Source: Limnanthes douglasii subsp. nivea (Eukaryota; Streptophyta; Magnoliopsida; Brassicales; Limnanthaceae). Taken from it: 64,000 nucleotides of DNA. Below are positions 43,422-57,600 of this stretch, piece after piece. The DNA is taken from the NCBI GenBank assembly GCA_036936605.1, contig JAUPFV010000001.1, forward strand, positions 74,915,910-74,979,909. Direction: 5' to 3'. The translations under genes were made by a program, and so were the position numbers. The notes beneath the pieces are model-generated. The model did no database searches. It worked only from the letters and a program-made list of their open reading frames with translations, and was not told where the DNA came from. The first letter of the stretch is position 1, and the number at the start of each line of letters is the position of its first letter.

Positions 43422-44044
43422 TAGAGAAAAATAACATTTTGTCATGCACAGACAACATACTTTTCTCTATACTATATTGGTTGCTAGTAAGCTAGAAAGT
43501 TAAGATAAGTAACTATGACGTTGAAACACCTACGGAGGCATTCAAGTCCTTGTTCAATTTCAACACATTCCCATTGCTCTTGGCTTGCGGTTCATTCTCT
43601 ATACTTAATATGTGTGTATGTTTCTCGATGTTAATTAGAAAAGTAGTACAGAATGCTTATATTGGGGGAATATGAGTGCATTTTCATCTATTTCCTCATC
43701 TATAGACATCAATAACACCCTAGTATGTGAAATTAGTCACGATTAAAGATAAATTCATGCAAATTTTTAAAAACATAAATAGCATATTTAATTTAAGGAA
43801 CCAAATTTGATGCAGACCACCGTACTATCTTAGCCAACCATGTTAAAGAACCATGGTTGTATTGCAGATTGTATTGCCAAAAAAAAAAACACCGATCATT
43901 TACGTTTACTTAGGAAAACATGTACTCCTTGTTTATTAGATAGTCTCAGCAATTTCAACATTCACCTCCACATATTAATAGAGACTTTAATATGTGTATG
44001 TGGTTTTATTACATTGGGATACAACTTTATGCTTCTAAGACACA

Positions 44045-44744
44045 TCATTCTTCGAAGTCTAGTTCCATCGGTGGAACTAGGTGACCGAAGGAGCATGTTT
44101 GAGGTGGAATATTGCACAAACTTGGAATGTTGGTAGCAACACGGAGAACCTTTTTCGCCCTCAAATGATGGCCCTGTTGCTGTCCCTGTCCCTGTCCCTG
44201 TAGGCCCTGACTATCTAATGAAGGACCTTGTCCTTGTCCCTTTTGTAGCTGCTGTCTTGCTGCCATTCTCAATGAAGGGCACCTGCATGGCGGGTCAATT
44301 TGGCGAAGTTGGTGGCAGCAGCTCTGGAGCAACCGCTGTTGGCGAACTTGGTCCATTTCATCCTCAACGTCTTCATCCAAGAAGATATCCTCGAAGCGAG
44401 GAGTAGTCCGTTTGCGGATGTATCGCTGGCAGGCACCGAGCTGCCTGTGTGCCTGGAACTCTTGGTGACATTTCATTGGACTTCTTCCTGCCCATTTATA
44501 TAACATATATATATAATTTGGAATTTGAAAAATAACTAACTATGTTAAAAGAGAGAAATAGAGCTGAAAAATTATGTAAAAGAGCACGCAGTAGTGTTTG
44601 TTTACCTTGGCCCTGGCCCTGGCCCTGGCCCTGGCCCTGACCCTGTGGGTTTTCGTCGTCAATTTCTACGGTGGCATGGAGAGTGGCGTTGGCGAGGAGG
44701 AGGAAGAGGGCGAATGTAGCTAAGAGGAATGTGAGCTTTGCCAT
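44045..44744 (-). CDS. 2S albumin seed storage protein precursor, copy 2
   Basis: Exons 44744-44606 and 44487-44045, intron 118 nt (GTAAAC...GGGCAG). The predicted 193-residue protein is identical to copy 1, with signal peptide, Gly-Gln propeptide, eight-cysteine pattern and second Gly-Gln tract. I see only two exon differences. One is a synonymous change in a Gly-Gln codon (GGTCAG to GGCCAG). The other is the first exon 2 codon (GGT to GGA), which is also synonymous. It looks functional. The flanks on both sides are nearly identical to copy 1, so both genes should share regulation. Confidence 0.93.
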
Positions 44745-44814
44745 TGCTGGTATTTTTATATGAATCTATTGAGTTTGTGCTATTTGATGAATATGAGAGT
44801 GAAGTGTGATGTGG

Positions 44815-44994
44815 TTTTTATAGTAGAGTTGAGGTTTGTGTTGGTGAATACGTGTTTGGGTTGGTGATATTAGGTGTTTGAAGATGGTGAGATCTAACCA
44901 ACACGTACACTTCTACATGCAAATGCTTCCAAATCTACTGAGGCTGGTTAGGCTGAGGTAACACGTACACTCTTACATGCTATATGCTTCCAAA
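44815..44994 (-). promoter_or_regulatory. Seed-type promoter of 2S albumin copy 2
   Basis: TATAAAAA (minus strand) at 44822-44815. Doubled ACGT plus RY-type modules at 44900-44933 and 44960-44994, identical to copy 1. Confidence 0.7.
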
Positions 44995-45989
44995 CTACAT
45001 GTTACCTCTGCTACTCTTGAGTTTCAGTGCGTTTCTGGTTCGCCAAGTCGTAATTTGGATCCAAGCTAGGAATGCGTCAAGAGACCACCTCTCACTTAAA
45101 ACGAAGAAACAAAGATTCTAATCAATTCCACTTACTCAAGGTTCAAGCCTAAAGAATTTATGAATGATTGATACAGTTTTCTAAATAATGAAAGACTACC
45201 ATACAAATTGAAAATATTTTGCAATTTTTTTAAAGACAGAATTGATATATATATTAAAAATAGCTTCATTTGCAACACCTAACTACATTTTCAAATCAAT
45301 TTTGACTTTCAATGTGGATAGAACATTTTACAAAATAAAATCAGTATAAATGTCTTTTTTTTATAAAATTATACGCCATAATCCATTGTTTGGTTAACGG
45401 TGGGATATAAGCTAGATTGATAACCTTCTAGGTCCATAAATCAACAAATCAATAGAGCATTAGTAACCTTACGGAAAAGAAAGATCACATATGAAAACCA
45501 ACATATAACTAATTCGATTTGAGACGCTCTAATTAACACTTATGAAGTTTAAAGGGTGTTTACTCCATCTTTTGCAAGAGGAGCATATGAGCCACTCTTG
45601 GGACATCATGTATAATTTGGTTGCTACGATTTATGATAAGTTAGGGCGAGTGAGCACGTATTATGGAAAGATAACTACCACGTGTCATAAAGGAAATAAC
45701 AAAAACCATTTGCGTAACTTATCCTAAATAATAGCAACAAGAATTATGCAATAAGATAGTAAGAGGCATATAGGTCCAAGGGACGTTGAAGGTCGGTCTG
45801 AGAACAAAACTTGAAGAATAAGGTCTATTTGGCCCAACAATCGCTAAAAAAATCAAGTGGTTTTGGGGCACCAAAAAAATATTTTATCATGAATTTTCTA
45901 GTCAACAAATAGAGATCATAGAGGAACCTACCAATATGCAAGTGTGGCCCCCAAGGTCTCTCGGTTGAAGTTGAGGGATCCAAATTTTC

Positions 45990-46560
45990 ATTTAACGGGA
46001 GTTTACTCAAGATCTGTTAGTTAAGTGTTAAGGGAATTAATTTTTTACTTAAAGGGAGTTCATTCAAGATCTTTCAGTTTCAGGTAATAATAATACAAGT
46101 TTTTGTTATAACAGATGTCACTCAAGATCTCTCAAAATTCATCGAGACACATAACGAATAAGGTCCCCACTCGACCTCAGTTCGACATCAACTCGGCCTC
46201 ACCCAAGAACTTCTTACTCAAAAAAGGTATAAAAATATATTTTTCAAACCACATGGAGCTCACTCAAGAACCTCTTTCTCGAAAAATATGAAATTTTTTT
46301 AATCTTAAACCAAAATGAGCTTAGTCAAGAGCCTCTTACTCAAGAAAGGTGAAAAAGGATTTTCAAACCCAATGGGAGCTCACTCAAGAGCCTCTCGGTC
46401 AATAAATGTGAAAAGAAGGTTTCCAAATTCAATAGATCTCTCCCAGCAAAGCTTGTTCAAGTTAAAATGAGCTCACTCAAGAACCTTTTACTCAACCAAG
46501 GTAAAAATCGGTACATGAAATCAAATGGAGCTCAGCCATGAAACTTTCATGAGGCCTCAG
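45990..46560. repeat. Degenerate ~60-bp tandem repeat, unit 2
   Basis: Same CTCACTCAAGAGCCTCT-type repeat as 16975-17545. 45000-45989 holds no recognised gene. Confidence 0.72.
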
Positions 46561-46954
46561 CCTAGACTCAACATGACCTCAAATTGAAGAGTAAGGGCCA
46601 TCAAAGAAACATATTCGAACATCGGGACAAGAGAATTCTAATTACTTATAAGAAATCAAAGAAGTGGACGGAGTTACTAATAAATATGAAGTATCATCGA
46701 GAAATATTACTAAGAAGTGTCATGTAAGGCTCCAAAACTCAACCTTCGTTAAGCTTATCATAAGCATTAAGACCTAATAACACATCCTTATATGGAGGTC
46801 ATTCAACTTTGTGATTCTTCAGGTTGAGCAAAAACCATATACTAGTTACTTAGAACAAGATTACACATATACGCGACCTTTCCACGTGGCCAACTAGCCG
46901 AATGACCCCTTTACCTGGGCAATATAGTAAGTCCTTTATGATTTAACCTACTAA

Positions 46955-48850
46955 CCAAATATCATTCCCATTTGATTTTTGCTCAACAAAACGATATCCC
47001 CTTATATTTTACCTAAAATCGCATATCGATCTTTGATCGTTCACAAAAACAACTTGTACATTATATTTTACCCAAAATCTCAAATCTAAAAGGGTGCGTT
47101 CACCAAAATTAACTCTTTTTGTATTTAACATAAAAACCCACACTGAAAGATGTTCACGAAAATGACCCATCTTTTATATTTTACTTGAAATACCAAATCG
47201 TAAAGGAAGGTCATTCACCCAAATGACCCATCTTTTCTTTTTTTCTAAAAATCGCACATAAAAAAGGTCATTAACCTAAGCGCCCAATTTTTTCTTTTAC
47301 CTAAGATCCCACATCATAAGGGATTGCTCACCCGAGCAACCCCTTTTCGTATTTACCTAAAATGCTACATCATTAGGGGGTCTCTCACCTTCGTGATCTT
47401 TTCATTCTCACATGAGCAACCTCTCCCTTATCTTTGGCTCAAAATCCAGCATTATATGAGGGTTGCTCACTTAAACTATGCTTCTCTTCTCTTTTACCCA
47501 AAATCTCACATCATAACAGGATTGGTCACATGAGCGACTCCTCCCCTCTCATTTTCCAAAGATATCACATCTTAAGAAATTATATCCCTTAAGCAATATA
47601 TTCCTTCTTATTTTCCAAAATCCTATATTATGTGGGGCTCACACACTTGAGTCAGTCTTCCATCATGTCATATTAAAGAGGGGTCGCTCACCTAGGTGAC
47701 GCTTTCCTTCTCATTTAACAAAAAAACCCCATATAAGGTTCGTTCATTCCTCTTGGCCAAAAAATCCCACCTTATAATAGAACGTGCATTATGCCAATTG
47801 TTGTTTCAGTTTTATCCTCTACAGTTTCTCTCTCTATTTTCTCTCTCTGAAATATAGTCACAAAACTGACGTAATTTATTTTCATGTTTCAGAATTTACC
47901 ATTTAATTCTCTCTTGTAATATAATTATATATTATTTTAAATTAATCGATTGAGCATATAAATTTTACCAACAATTTTTTATATCTTTATATAAGACTTA
48001 TATTTTTATATTTATTTATTAGGTAACATGTCAATCGATAGAGAATCGGGTTGTGATTTTGACCTATTATACTACTAATAAGACTAAGAAGATGTTCATT
48101 CCATACATAATACTTATCAAATAATAATTGTCCAAACACTAGTAGCTTAGAAGACTCATCGTCGTTTCTTCCTAATATTCAAGTAAATATTAATTCATTC
48201 GAAACAATTCCGTCAACATTTTCTTCTTATAAATTTAAAATTCAAAAAACCTATAAAGGAAAAAATCTTATGTTTTTGACGAACCTACTACACCTAGTAA
48301 TTTTCCTTCTTCCAAAAACTTTAGAAAATTACATTAAAGTTTTTAACCATTGGTTTTCAGAAACAAAATATACATGATGCAGATAAGATAGAAAAAGAAA
48401 AAAACATTAAATAGGGTATTGTCAATAAAATCAAAATTTATATATCGTCAAAAGGAGAATTTCCCCATCATATCGTCGTAACAAAGTCTATTTTTCACAA
48501 CAAAAACGTGGAATGAGGAATGAGGTTTGTCTACATCCTTAAATACTAAATTTGTTAATATTATATAAACTATGTACTAGGAAACTCACTTTGAATAGCT
48601 CGTGGAAAATTACAAGTATTATTGTAACGTCTGTATTGATGGAAAAAACTTTTCAACTTGTCTAATATTATACACAAATTTTCGTTCAATAAAGTATCTA
48701 AATCTACTTTCTACTATATCACTATTCCCAAAGATAAAGTCATTATCTCACGTCCATCATCATGCCATGGTTGGAAAGAAAATTTTCTTTTTGTTAGTGG
48801 TGATTGAGAATTTGAAGCATCGGAGTATTTTTGCAAATATCACTCCCATT
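46955..48850 (+). repeat. Macrosatellite copy a' (unit 2)
   Basis: Counterpart of 17940-19835: hairpin-monomer array, then ATGTCAATCGATAG at about 48028 and the gene-like body with many stops. Confidence 0.78.
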
Positions 48851-49542
48851 TGATTTTTGTACCAATCCCACATTAAAAAGGGTTCGTTCAACAAAACGAT
48901 ATCCCCTTATAGTTTACCTAAAATCGTACATCGAAAATGGATCGTTCAGCAAAATAACCTGTACATTATATGTTACAAAAAATCTCAAATAAAAAAGGGT
49001 TCGTTCACCAAAATTACCCCGCTTTTATATTTGGGCCATGCTAGAAATAAGACACATTTTGCTAGATCTTAAACCGCTGGATCCTATACCCATTTGATAT
49101 ATCTCTCACCTAATTTTGGACAAATTTTCCCTTTTCAGAAAACCTAGGTATAAAAGGGTTTGATAAACACTCACCATTTGTTTCTTCTCTTTCTCTCTCT
49201 CTCTCTAGAAAGCTCTCAAACACTCAAGAATCGACCCATTTCAAAAGCTATATTTTTCAACAATCTAAACTCAGCAAAACATAAAGGTAAGTAATACAAA
49301 CCTCATGCTATAATTTTTTTTATATTTCGTTGGATATAAACTGCTGAAATTAGGTTTTTAGGTTTTTAGGTTTCTATTTCAAATGTTCGATTTTTGCATG
49401 ATTTTAGGTGTTGTTTTGTTAAATTAGTGTTGTATTATTGTTAATTTTGCTAGGATCTATGTTTATGTTTTTGATTTTTAGTGAAATGAGGCTGCTTTGG
49501 TGGGTTTCTAAAAATGGGTATCGTTGCTGTTGGTAGCACGAT

Positions 49543-49708
49543 CGTGCGACCAAAGCGACATCTCGTCGCATGAGACGGGTTGTGCATTGTCGTCTTATGC
49601 GACAGGCAACTTAAGTTGTCTCATGCGATAGACAACTTAAGTTGTCTCATGTGAAAGACAACTTAAGCTGTCTTATGCGACAGACAACTTAAGCTGTCTC
49701 ATGCGACC
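49543..49708. repeat. Palindrome array in PMD first intron, copy 2
   Basis: As 20525-20692: GTCGCATGAGAC then four GACAACTTAAG(T/C)TGTC units. Confidence 0.85.
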
Positions 49709-49791
49709 ATTTACGTTTACAAAATACTTTTTTGTGTTGTCTAACTAATACATATTACTTTATGTTGTTTTTACAGGATGGGCAGACCAAG

Positions 49792-51815
49792 ATGACAGTC
49801 AAAAATCCGTTTAAGAAAGCGAGGGAACGCGAACGTTTGGCGCGTGAGGCGGCAGAGGCGGGAGAGGCTAGAGTTTCGCCCGAGCTTGAGCATGTAGAGG
49901 CAGGTCCCAGTGAGGGACATACTCATGGTACGCGGACGAAACGACGTCTCCGTCGTCATCGCAATGACGATTACATTCCTACTGCTGCTGGTAGCACAGG
50001 GGAAGGTTCCTCTTCACAACCACCTGACCTTTCTTACGTTGACGATGCAGATGCACCGGAGGATATGGAGGGGGTGGAGCGGGGGGAGGCACCTGAGGCC
50101 TCACATTCACAGTATGAGGACGATGCACCTCGCGCACCCGAGGAGGCACCCCACGCATCCCACGTACCCGAGGGTGAGGATCACGAGTTGTTGTTGGTGA
50201 TGTCGCATGTCCTGGTTCTCTATTCCGATTACACCCACCACGAGGCATTCAACGTCTATCACGGAGATGTAAGTATTATACCTTTATATTGATTGTTTTA
50301 GCACTTTCTTACGTGTTTGATACATATGTTTATAATTATTGTTTTATCACTTTCTTATGTTTTTGATACATATTGCAGGATAGAGTCACCCTACAATGCT
50401 TCGCTATGTAAGACAGTTTCCGTAGATGGGACTTGACAAAGCAGAGCAAGGTACGGGCAAGGGTGATGGAGACTATTTTTGGCCCGCTCGTCGATGCACT
50501 CTCCCGCTGGCATACCAACCTCCATTTGATCAAGGCATTCCTTGAGCGATGGAATAAGGAGACTTCTTCATTCCACTTCTCGTTCGTGGAGATGACAGTG
50601 ACCTTGGACGATGTCTTCATCATCACTAGATTACTGGTTGTAGGTAGGTATTTTGATGTTTTACCTTTTGACTCGGAGGTTGAGCGAATTAGTACTTATA
50701 CTGGCATGCTAGGTGTACGACCAGCTGATTTTAGTAAAAATCTTAGGAATGCTAGTAATGTGAACCTTGGGTGGTTGCGCACTACATTTACGGGTGCTAG
50801 GTATAGTGATAGTAGGATCACAGCTGATAGGGTAGATCATGCCACCCGTGCCTACATACTGTATTTGTTAGGTACCACCATCTGTGCCAACAAAACCGGC
50901 AACATCATTCCTTTAGATTACCTCCAGTTCGTGAACCAATACCAGGGTATGCATAGGTTCAAATGGGGTCAGTTGGTTTTAGGACAGTTGTACCACTCCC
51001 TTAGTCAGGGATCTCTGCATGGTACGAGAGGCATTTGCGGGTTTATAGAGATTCTCGAGTCGTGCATATTTTCCAACTTCGTTCAGCTCCGGGCTCCACT
51101 GTTTTGCGATTATGACATTTCTATGCCCCATATGTGCCGACATGTGCCGCAGAAGATTGGTGTTTCTCATGATGTGCGCAGGCAGATAAGACATGCACTT
51201 TCGACGTGCACAGAGTCAGATGTAAGTCATATTTGTTCATTTTAATTCTAAGTATTTTTACTAATATAAATGGCTAACTTGTTCATTTATTTATTTACAG
51301 GTCATGTTCCTTCCCTTCATACACTTACGGGACCATTATCCGTTCTAGCCGGTTACTTGGGTTGAGTTGACGCTTAAGGCGTTCGACGTGGTTGTGCCGC
51401 ATTACCCGGATCGTGTCACTCGACAGATGGGGTTCGTACAGCTGATTCCTAAGGATATACGCCCTCCTGCATAAAAAAAACAGGGAAGAATATGGTCTGC
51501 AGATACGTTTGGGACGCGCACTTGTGGAGGGATTCGGAGTACCATTTGTACACTTCTGATGGCACCTTGTACCGTAGTGTTGGAGAGAGTGCTGACCCGA
51601 TGTATTACATTTGGGTGAAGAGGAAGCTGTGGTACATCGTTAGTAGCTCTGCAGCAGCTAGAGGTCCTCGGTTGGGGCCGCATGGTGCTGCTGACGTTGC
51701 AGGATACGAGCAGATTGATCGGTTTGCTTCATCGATACCGAGGCTGGAGCACGAGGATCTGGTAGAGACCACCCTTCACATGTGCAGGATCGCTGAGAGG
51801 TATAGACGTCACTGA
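49792..51815 (+). pseudogene. Plant mobile domain (PMD) gene in the MULE, copy 2
   Basis: Exons 49792-50268, 50379-51221 and 51301-51815, all with GT-AG borders. Exon 2 (281 codons) is longer than in copy 1 because it lacks the 10-bp deletion and reads on through CRHVPQKIGVSHDVRRQIRH to a normal donor. It still carries the shared TAA at the start of exon 2, TAG in exon 3 (HYPF-stop-PVTWVE, probably once Trp) and the A8-run frame change. The PMD motifs are as in copy 1. Confidence 0.85.
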
Positions 51816-52588
51816 TTATTACTCGCAGCATACTTTTATCAGACTTTTTGACGTTAGCACTATATTTTGTAATCGGTTTATTTTATGACTGCATTTATTT
51901 ATTTTTAATTTATTGCAAGCTTGCTTTCAATTTATCAATTTTATTGGTTCGATTACAACTCAATTTTATCCGTTTAGAATTTTATAATGGAATTCAATAG
52001 TAATCCGAAAAGACCCAAATCTACTTTCATATATCACTTAGCCCTAACCCCACCTCCCCACAAATCAAATCAAAAATACATTATCATATTAACAAATAAA
52101 CATCCAAAAAGAAATAAAAAGAAAGCATTGGTTTTATTGTTCGAACATAAGTAACATAAGAATGGCAATTTTGTCTTCTTCAAGAAGATGTTTTGCTCCC
52201 ACTATATTATCTCTCTATTTTTCTTATCACGTTTTATTGTTCCTACTCTCCGGAACATTCCTACTGTGTTATTTAATATGAAGGCAAGTTCTTTGACAGT
52301 TGAATGCTCAAGCTGTGTAGTAAGAGTTAGTGCTTCTACGATTGAAAAACATTATATAGTAAGTTTTACCTTTATTTTTTATAGTATTTCTTTTGATAGT
52401 ATATCATTTTATTATTACTCGTAGCATACCTTTAGTACGAAATATAAGGTCAACATAAACTCAAACACAAATTCAAACACACACACTCATACTCAAACTG
52501 AAACACACACTCATACTAAAACTGAAGCACACACTCATATTTAAAATGAAACACACACTTATACTCAAACTGAAGCACACAATCATAC

Positions 52589-53005
52589 TTATCTATCAGG
52601 CCAGTTCCATTTCATCAACTTCCTTTCTTCTTTTGCATCTTTGTAGTCACTGCTTTCTTCTAGCCGAATGTCAATAATGTCAGTGCGGACCACATCCAGC
52701 TGGTCCTCTGTTATAGAATCCGTGACTTGACAGTTGAACCGGTTACACGCAACACGACGTTCCAATTCGGTGAGGCCATAAATTGGATGTTGACGGAATG
52801 TTACTAGGACTGACCACCTAGATCTCACTTCATTAACACGCCTAGAAATTCTAGGCGGGTGAACACCATCCCTTCCGTACAGGAAGTACATCTGGCATAC
52901 CAATGCCTCGCAATACCTTTTACCCCCCTCTAGAATGTTCATGTTACTAGCTTCAACTGATGCCCTCATCAGATATTGATCTTCTAACTCAGTCCATGGA
53001 CACAT
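52589..53005 (-). CDS. Small MULE-borne gene A, copy 2
   Basis: 138 residues, uninterrupted, ATG at 53005. Differs from copy 1 by about nine residues and ends two codons earlier (WPDR-stop). Same PWTELEDQYL and VRSRW features. Function unknown. Confidence 0.6.
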   Translation of the reverse strand: MCPWTELEDQYLMRASVEASNMNILEGGKRYCEALVCQMYFLYGRDGVHPPRISRRVNEVRSRWSVLVTFRQHPIYGLTELERRVACNRFNCQVTDSITEDQLDVVRTDIIDIRLEESSDYKDAKEERKLMKWNWPDR

Positions 53006-53499
53006 TTTTCTGCTTAATTTATCAACTAATTTACGAATTAATGTGAATACAACATCTATTTATAGACAGTTTCGTTTCAGATAACGTAATCAGAAACTAC
53101 GAATGAAAACGTGACACGTGTAAAGTAAGAAATCAAAAACTATCGCTCATTCTCAAAAATCAAACACTTCCGCTCGTTCTAAAAAATAAAAAATTCTTGC
53201 TCGTTTTAAAAAAATCAAAAACTCCCGCTCGTTCTCAATAATAAAAAACTCCCGCTCGTTCTCAAAAATAAAAAATTCTCGCTCGTTCTCAAAATCACAA
53301 ATTCTCGCTCGTTCTCAAAAATAAAAAATTCTTGCTCGTTTTAAAAAATCAAAAATTCTCCCTCGTTCTCAAAAATAAAAAACTCCCTCCAAACTTAACC
53401 TCACTATATTAAAAACTCCCGCCCTAAAAAACCCTATATGAAGGGACCCTAAAACCTTTAACATTCATACGCACTACTCAAACATAAACAGATTAACAA

Positions 53500-53877
53500 A
53501 TGGAGTTTACTCCTCCTGAAGACTACCATTTGCTTGAGGCGGTGAAGATTGCCCACCGAGAGATGGGGGAAGATACTAGTGATGTGTTTTTTGATCGAGT
53601 GCTTTGTAAGATGTACTACGGTTACAGCCGTTTACAAACTGGAGGTCTCCTCCTGTGCAACCGTGAACAAATCAAGCAGAGGTACCTTTTTTGTAAACCG
53701 CTCTAGTGTTTGTTGTTTTTGCAATATAAAATTAAGCATGAAGTGGCCGCCGTCTGGAACATGAAAGGTGTAGACTATATCAATAGGTATATAGTAGCGT
53801 ATTTTCAAGATAGGATTACAGAAAGGGAGGAGGGGGTTTATTCTGACGACAAATTGGGATATGACTTCGAGGATTGA
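53500..53877 (+). CDS. Small MULE-borne gene B, copy 2
   Basis: MEFTPPEDYHLLEAVKIAHR to EQIKQR, then an open second stretch ending GYDFED-stop at 53877. The acceptor-like CAG of copy 1 is CAT here, so splicing at that site is not possible; the gene may be broken. Confidence 0.45.
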
Positions 53878-54077
53878 GCATTTTTGTTGTTGACATGTCG
53901 TTGTTTAATTATTTTCTTATGTTTGTTTAAGTTAAGGTGTTAACTTGTTGTTTTCGTATTTATGTATTTCCTTCAAGTGTACCGTCCAACTCTAAATTTA
54001 AATTTTCCCTTTTTCAATGCTATTTTACTCTAACAAATATATAAACCGCGTTGTTTAGGCCATAATATATTAGGGTT

Positions 54078-54480
54078 TGCGTCGCATGCGACAGGGGCCA
54101 AAGGCAGTCGCATTTTGGGCGTGCGATATAAACCCTCTGTCTGAAAAACAAAGCCAAAAAATTGGCCTTGTGCCGCATGCGACTGGGGCCAAAGACAGTC
54201 GAATTTGGGGCGTGCGATATAAGCCCTTTGTCTGAAAAACAGAGCCAAACTTTTTGCCTTCAGTCGCATGAGCCAGGGGCCAAAGGCAGTCTCATTTTGG
54301 GCGTGCGATATAAGCCCTCTGTTTGAAAAACAGAGCCAAAATTTTAGCCCTACATCGCATGCGACAGGGGCCAAAGGCAGTCCCATTTGGGGCGTGCGAT
54401 ATAAGCCCTCTATCTAAAAAACAGAGCCAAAATTTTGGCCTTGCGTCGCATGAGACTGGCCCAAAAGTCCGTCGCATGCG
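54078..54480. repeat. ~90-105-bp TCGCATG-core tandem repeat, copy 2
   Basis: About four units, ending GTCGCATGCGACGAGTG at about 54470. One unit fewer than copy 1. Confidence 0.86.
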
Positions 54481-54694
54481 ACGAGTGTTAGGTTTTATCA
54501 TTTTGACTCGTTTAAATGAAACAATTGCTACCAAAGTCTTCTATTTCAACTAAAAACTAACATCCTAAAAAATGACATCAACTATAATACATCAAACGTT
54601 AGTAGGGATTTTCCTACTATATTACATCAAAATTACATCAACTATGTCCATCAAACGTTAGGCAAAATAACTTAAAATGTTGTACAAAAGCATT

Positions 54695-57600
54695 TCAAAC
54701 GTCGTATCTAGTCAAATCCGTTACATGTGGCTTTTCGTTCAAGTTGATTTTCCTATCGAGCATTATTTGTGTAAATTTGTTGAACCGACGGTAGTAGGGA
54801 TACGCCTAAAGATTCGCTTCTTCGGTTGCGTAAGCGGCCCAACAAGGGTATAATAGAGGCAACGGTCCATCGGGTGGAGTAGTAATCTACAAGAAAAAGA
54901 ATAAATGAATGCATTGGTAATGATAGCGTAAGAAATTTGGATTGGAAATGAAATATTCTTACATTAACAAAGTGACATCCATGTACGAAAGCTATCCCAA
55001 CTTCTATGATCGTTGAATTGTAGACGAGTGGCTTTCCTCGGATTGGTAGATACGTTAACGAGGCTTCTTGCGATACATGGTATACCATGCATTGATACCT
55101 TGTCGCGATGACTAGTCCACTATCCGAAAATGTCATCTAATAGTGGCTACTAGGGTTGGGCTTGAAGTAATCTAACCTATGTACCAAATCGTCAAACACC
55201 TTCGGCGACAATATACATCCCACCTACATGCACGGTTGTCCCGTAACTCCTTCAACAACTCGCGTCTAACATCCTCCCATCTATCTTCGTTGTTATATAT
55301 TGAATGCGCTATGGAACGATATCTGCATTGTCCGTCCGAAAGAACGTCAACTAACTTTAAAATGTAAGTGTGTAGAAAGGCCGGGATGCAATCCGAATTT
55401 AATGTCAACTTCCCATCCTTAACAATTTTCTTAGGCCTTCCAACCTTCTTTTTTGCTAATGGAGGTTTGGGTGGTACGATGGGAACCACGTTGGATGCGG
55501 CCGTGCTCCCTAACGTGTTAACGGGTGTACTACCTACCGAGTTAGCTGGAGTACTAGCACTAGCGGTTTGTTCAATGTGATATTCCCATGAACTAGGGTT
55601 CTGTTTAGTCGATTTATCAACGCCTCCCTTTGGTCTACCCTTAGCTCTAACCGCTTCTTTAGGATCTTGAATATGACTTGTCTCGGGCCTCAATATTTGC
55701 ATTACCCTATTGATAATGTGTTCTTGTTGGTCGGGTCAGAAACTACGAATGGAGTTGTCAATTAAGGAAAGTTTGTATTTTCAATTCTTCTTCACGAGAG
55801 CTAGGATCAATATGAACAATATCTAATCTTTTCCAAAAGACATCCACGTCTTCTAAAGGGATGCACCTACCATATCTAGCTATAAACGCAATTTCACATG
55901 CACAAGGTAAACCATGCGTTTTCCTAAGGAAACAACCTCCACATGCTACCCGATCTACTCTTATATTTCTAGCACGTACAATAGCAAGCATCAATATCTT
56001 TAGACCAGCATGTGACACATGACCTTTAAGATTTTGGGTCAAAACACCATCAAAACCGGTAATTTTTCTAAACTTATTTCGCTCGAATGATTCGACAATA
56101 CCCGCATACTGCTTTGTTAATAAGTTGTGAACGTTTTCCTAAAATAGCTCAATGTTGCATTGATTCGTCCCAAGGTATTTTTTTAGGGACGAGTGAGCAC
56201 CCTCCGCCCTACATAGTACAAGTAAAAAGTTATGAACTTCTTTGAGAATAGATAAAATAACTAAACAAAAAATAGGATAAAAGGACTAACCTATTTGTAG
56301 TTGTTTGGCCATAATGCTTAATCTTGTTCGTTTGGTACGCAAGGAACTTGTCACCATATTTCGTTATCCACGAGTCCATAACGTACGCAAAACACTCCGG
56401 TTTAGATGCAAACATCTCCTTCAGTGTATCTAGATTCTTTTGGTAACTCTCAACCGTGTTCGCCCCCGCAACCTAGCCGTAAAAGTAAACAAATTGTTTC
56501 GCTACCGCATCATCGTGCAATATCTTCCGGACCGCCCCAAGAATGTTCTTACTAATGTGCCACGTGCATAACAAGTGGTGCGTCTCAGGAAAAATATTGT
56601 CGATCGCTCACATGAGAGCTAATTCTCGATTAGTAACAATAACAGATGGAATTGCGCACACGCTATCCATCATCAAACCACGAAGAGTTGCGAAAGCCCA
56701 TACGTAGTTTCCAATCTTCTCTCCGCTCATAAATACGTACGCAGCGGTAAATGTAATGGAAGTCGACGTTAAACCGACAATCTCTAATAACGGCATCTTG
56801 TACCTAGTGGTATTGTACGTACAATCCATGAATAGCACGTTCGGGAATGTAAGTAATAAGTCTACGCTAGTAGGATATGCGAAAAAAAAGTCGGTGATTA
56901 CCTTTGAATCATCTTTCAAATGCTCCCACATCGAGTATCCATTTTCCTTCAACTTCGTCAACAAATATTGCATTTGCGTTTGTCCCCTGTGCTCAACATC
57001 CCGATGTTTTTGGCGGAAATTGTAGATTGCACGCATGTTCGAAATGTTCTCGGGATATTGGTACTTCAAATCACTATATATCTCTTTAGGACGCGAACCG
57101 AGGTGAGAAAAACTACGAACTAGTTCCTCTTTATTCCGTTTTAGCCTACAAGCACGGGAATGACCGTCGAGGCAAACGTACGGTTCATGATTATGAGTAC
57201 CGTTTATCACCTCCAAATGCCATTTCATGGCTAGTACGTTGATCAGATGACCTTTTAGCGCAAACAGACAATTACATTTCTTCGTCGATGTCTTTCGCTT
57301 TCTTAAAGTTTCCAGATTCGCTTTTGATACACCGTATTGCTCGCAAACATACTCTAACCAAGGAGTCCTTCCCCATTTCCCGCTATTGTAGAGCTTTGTA
57401 ATTGTGAAAAACTTGATCTTCTTCGATTCATTGTCCACAAAAGCATCCAAATCGTCTTTAGTAAATAACATATCCGTATTGAATATTCTAGTGTAGTCGG
57501 CATCCATAAATGGAGACTGGACAGGTTCCTCCTACGATAAATGAAATTGGAAACTACAAGTTTCTATAACAGTTCAGTCGCATGAGACATGTCTTCATTG

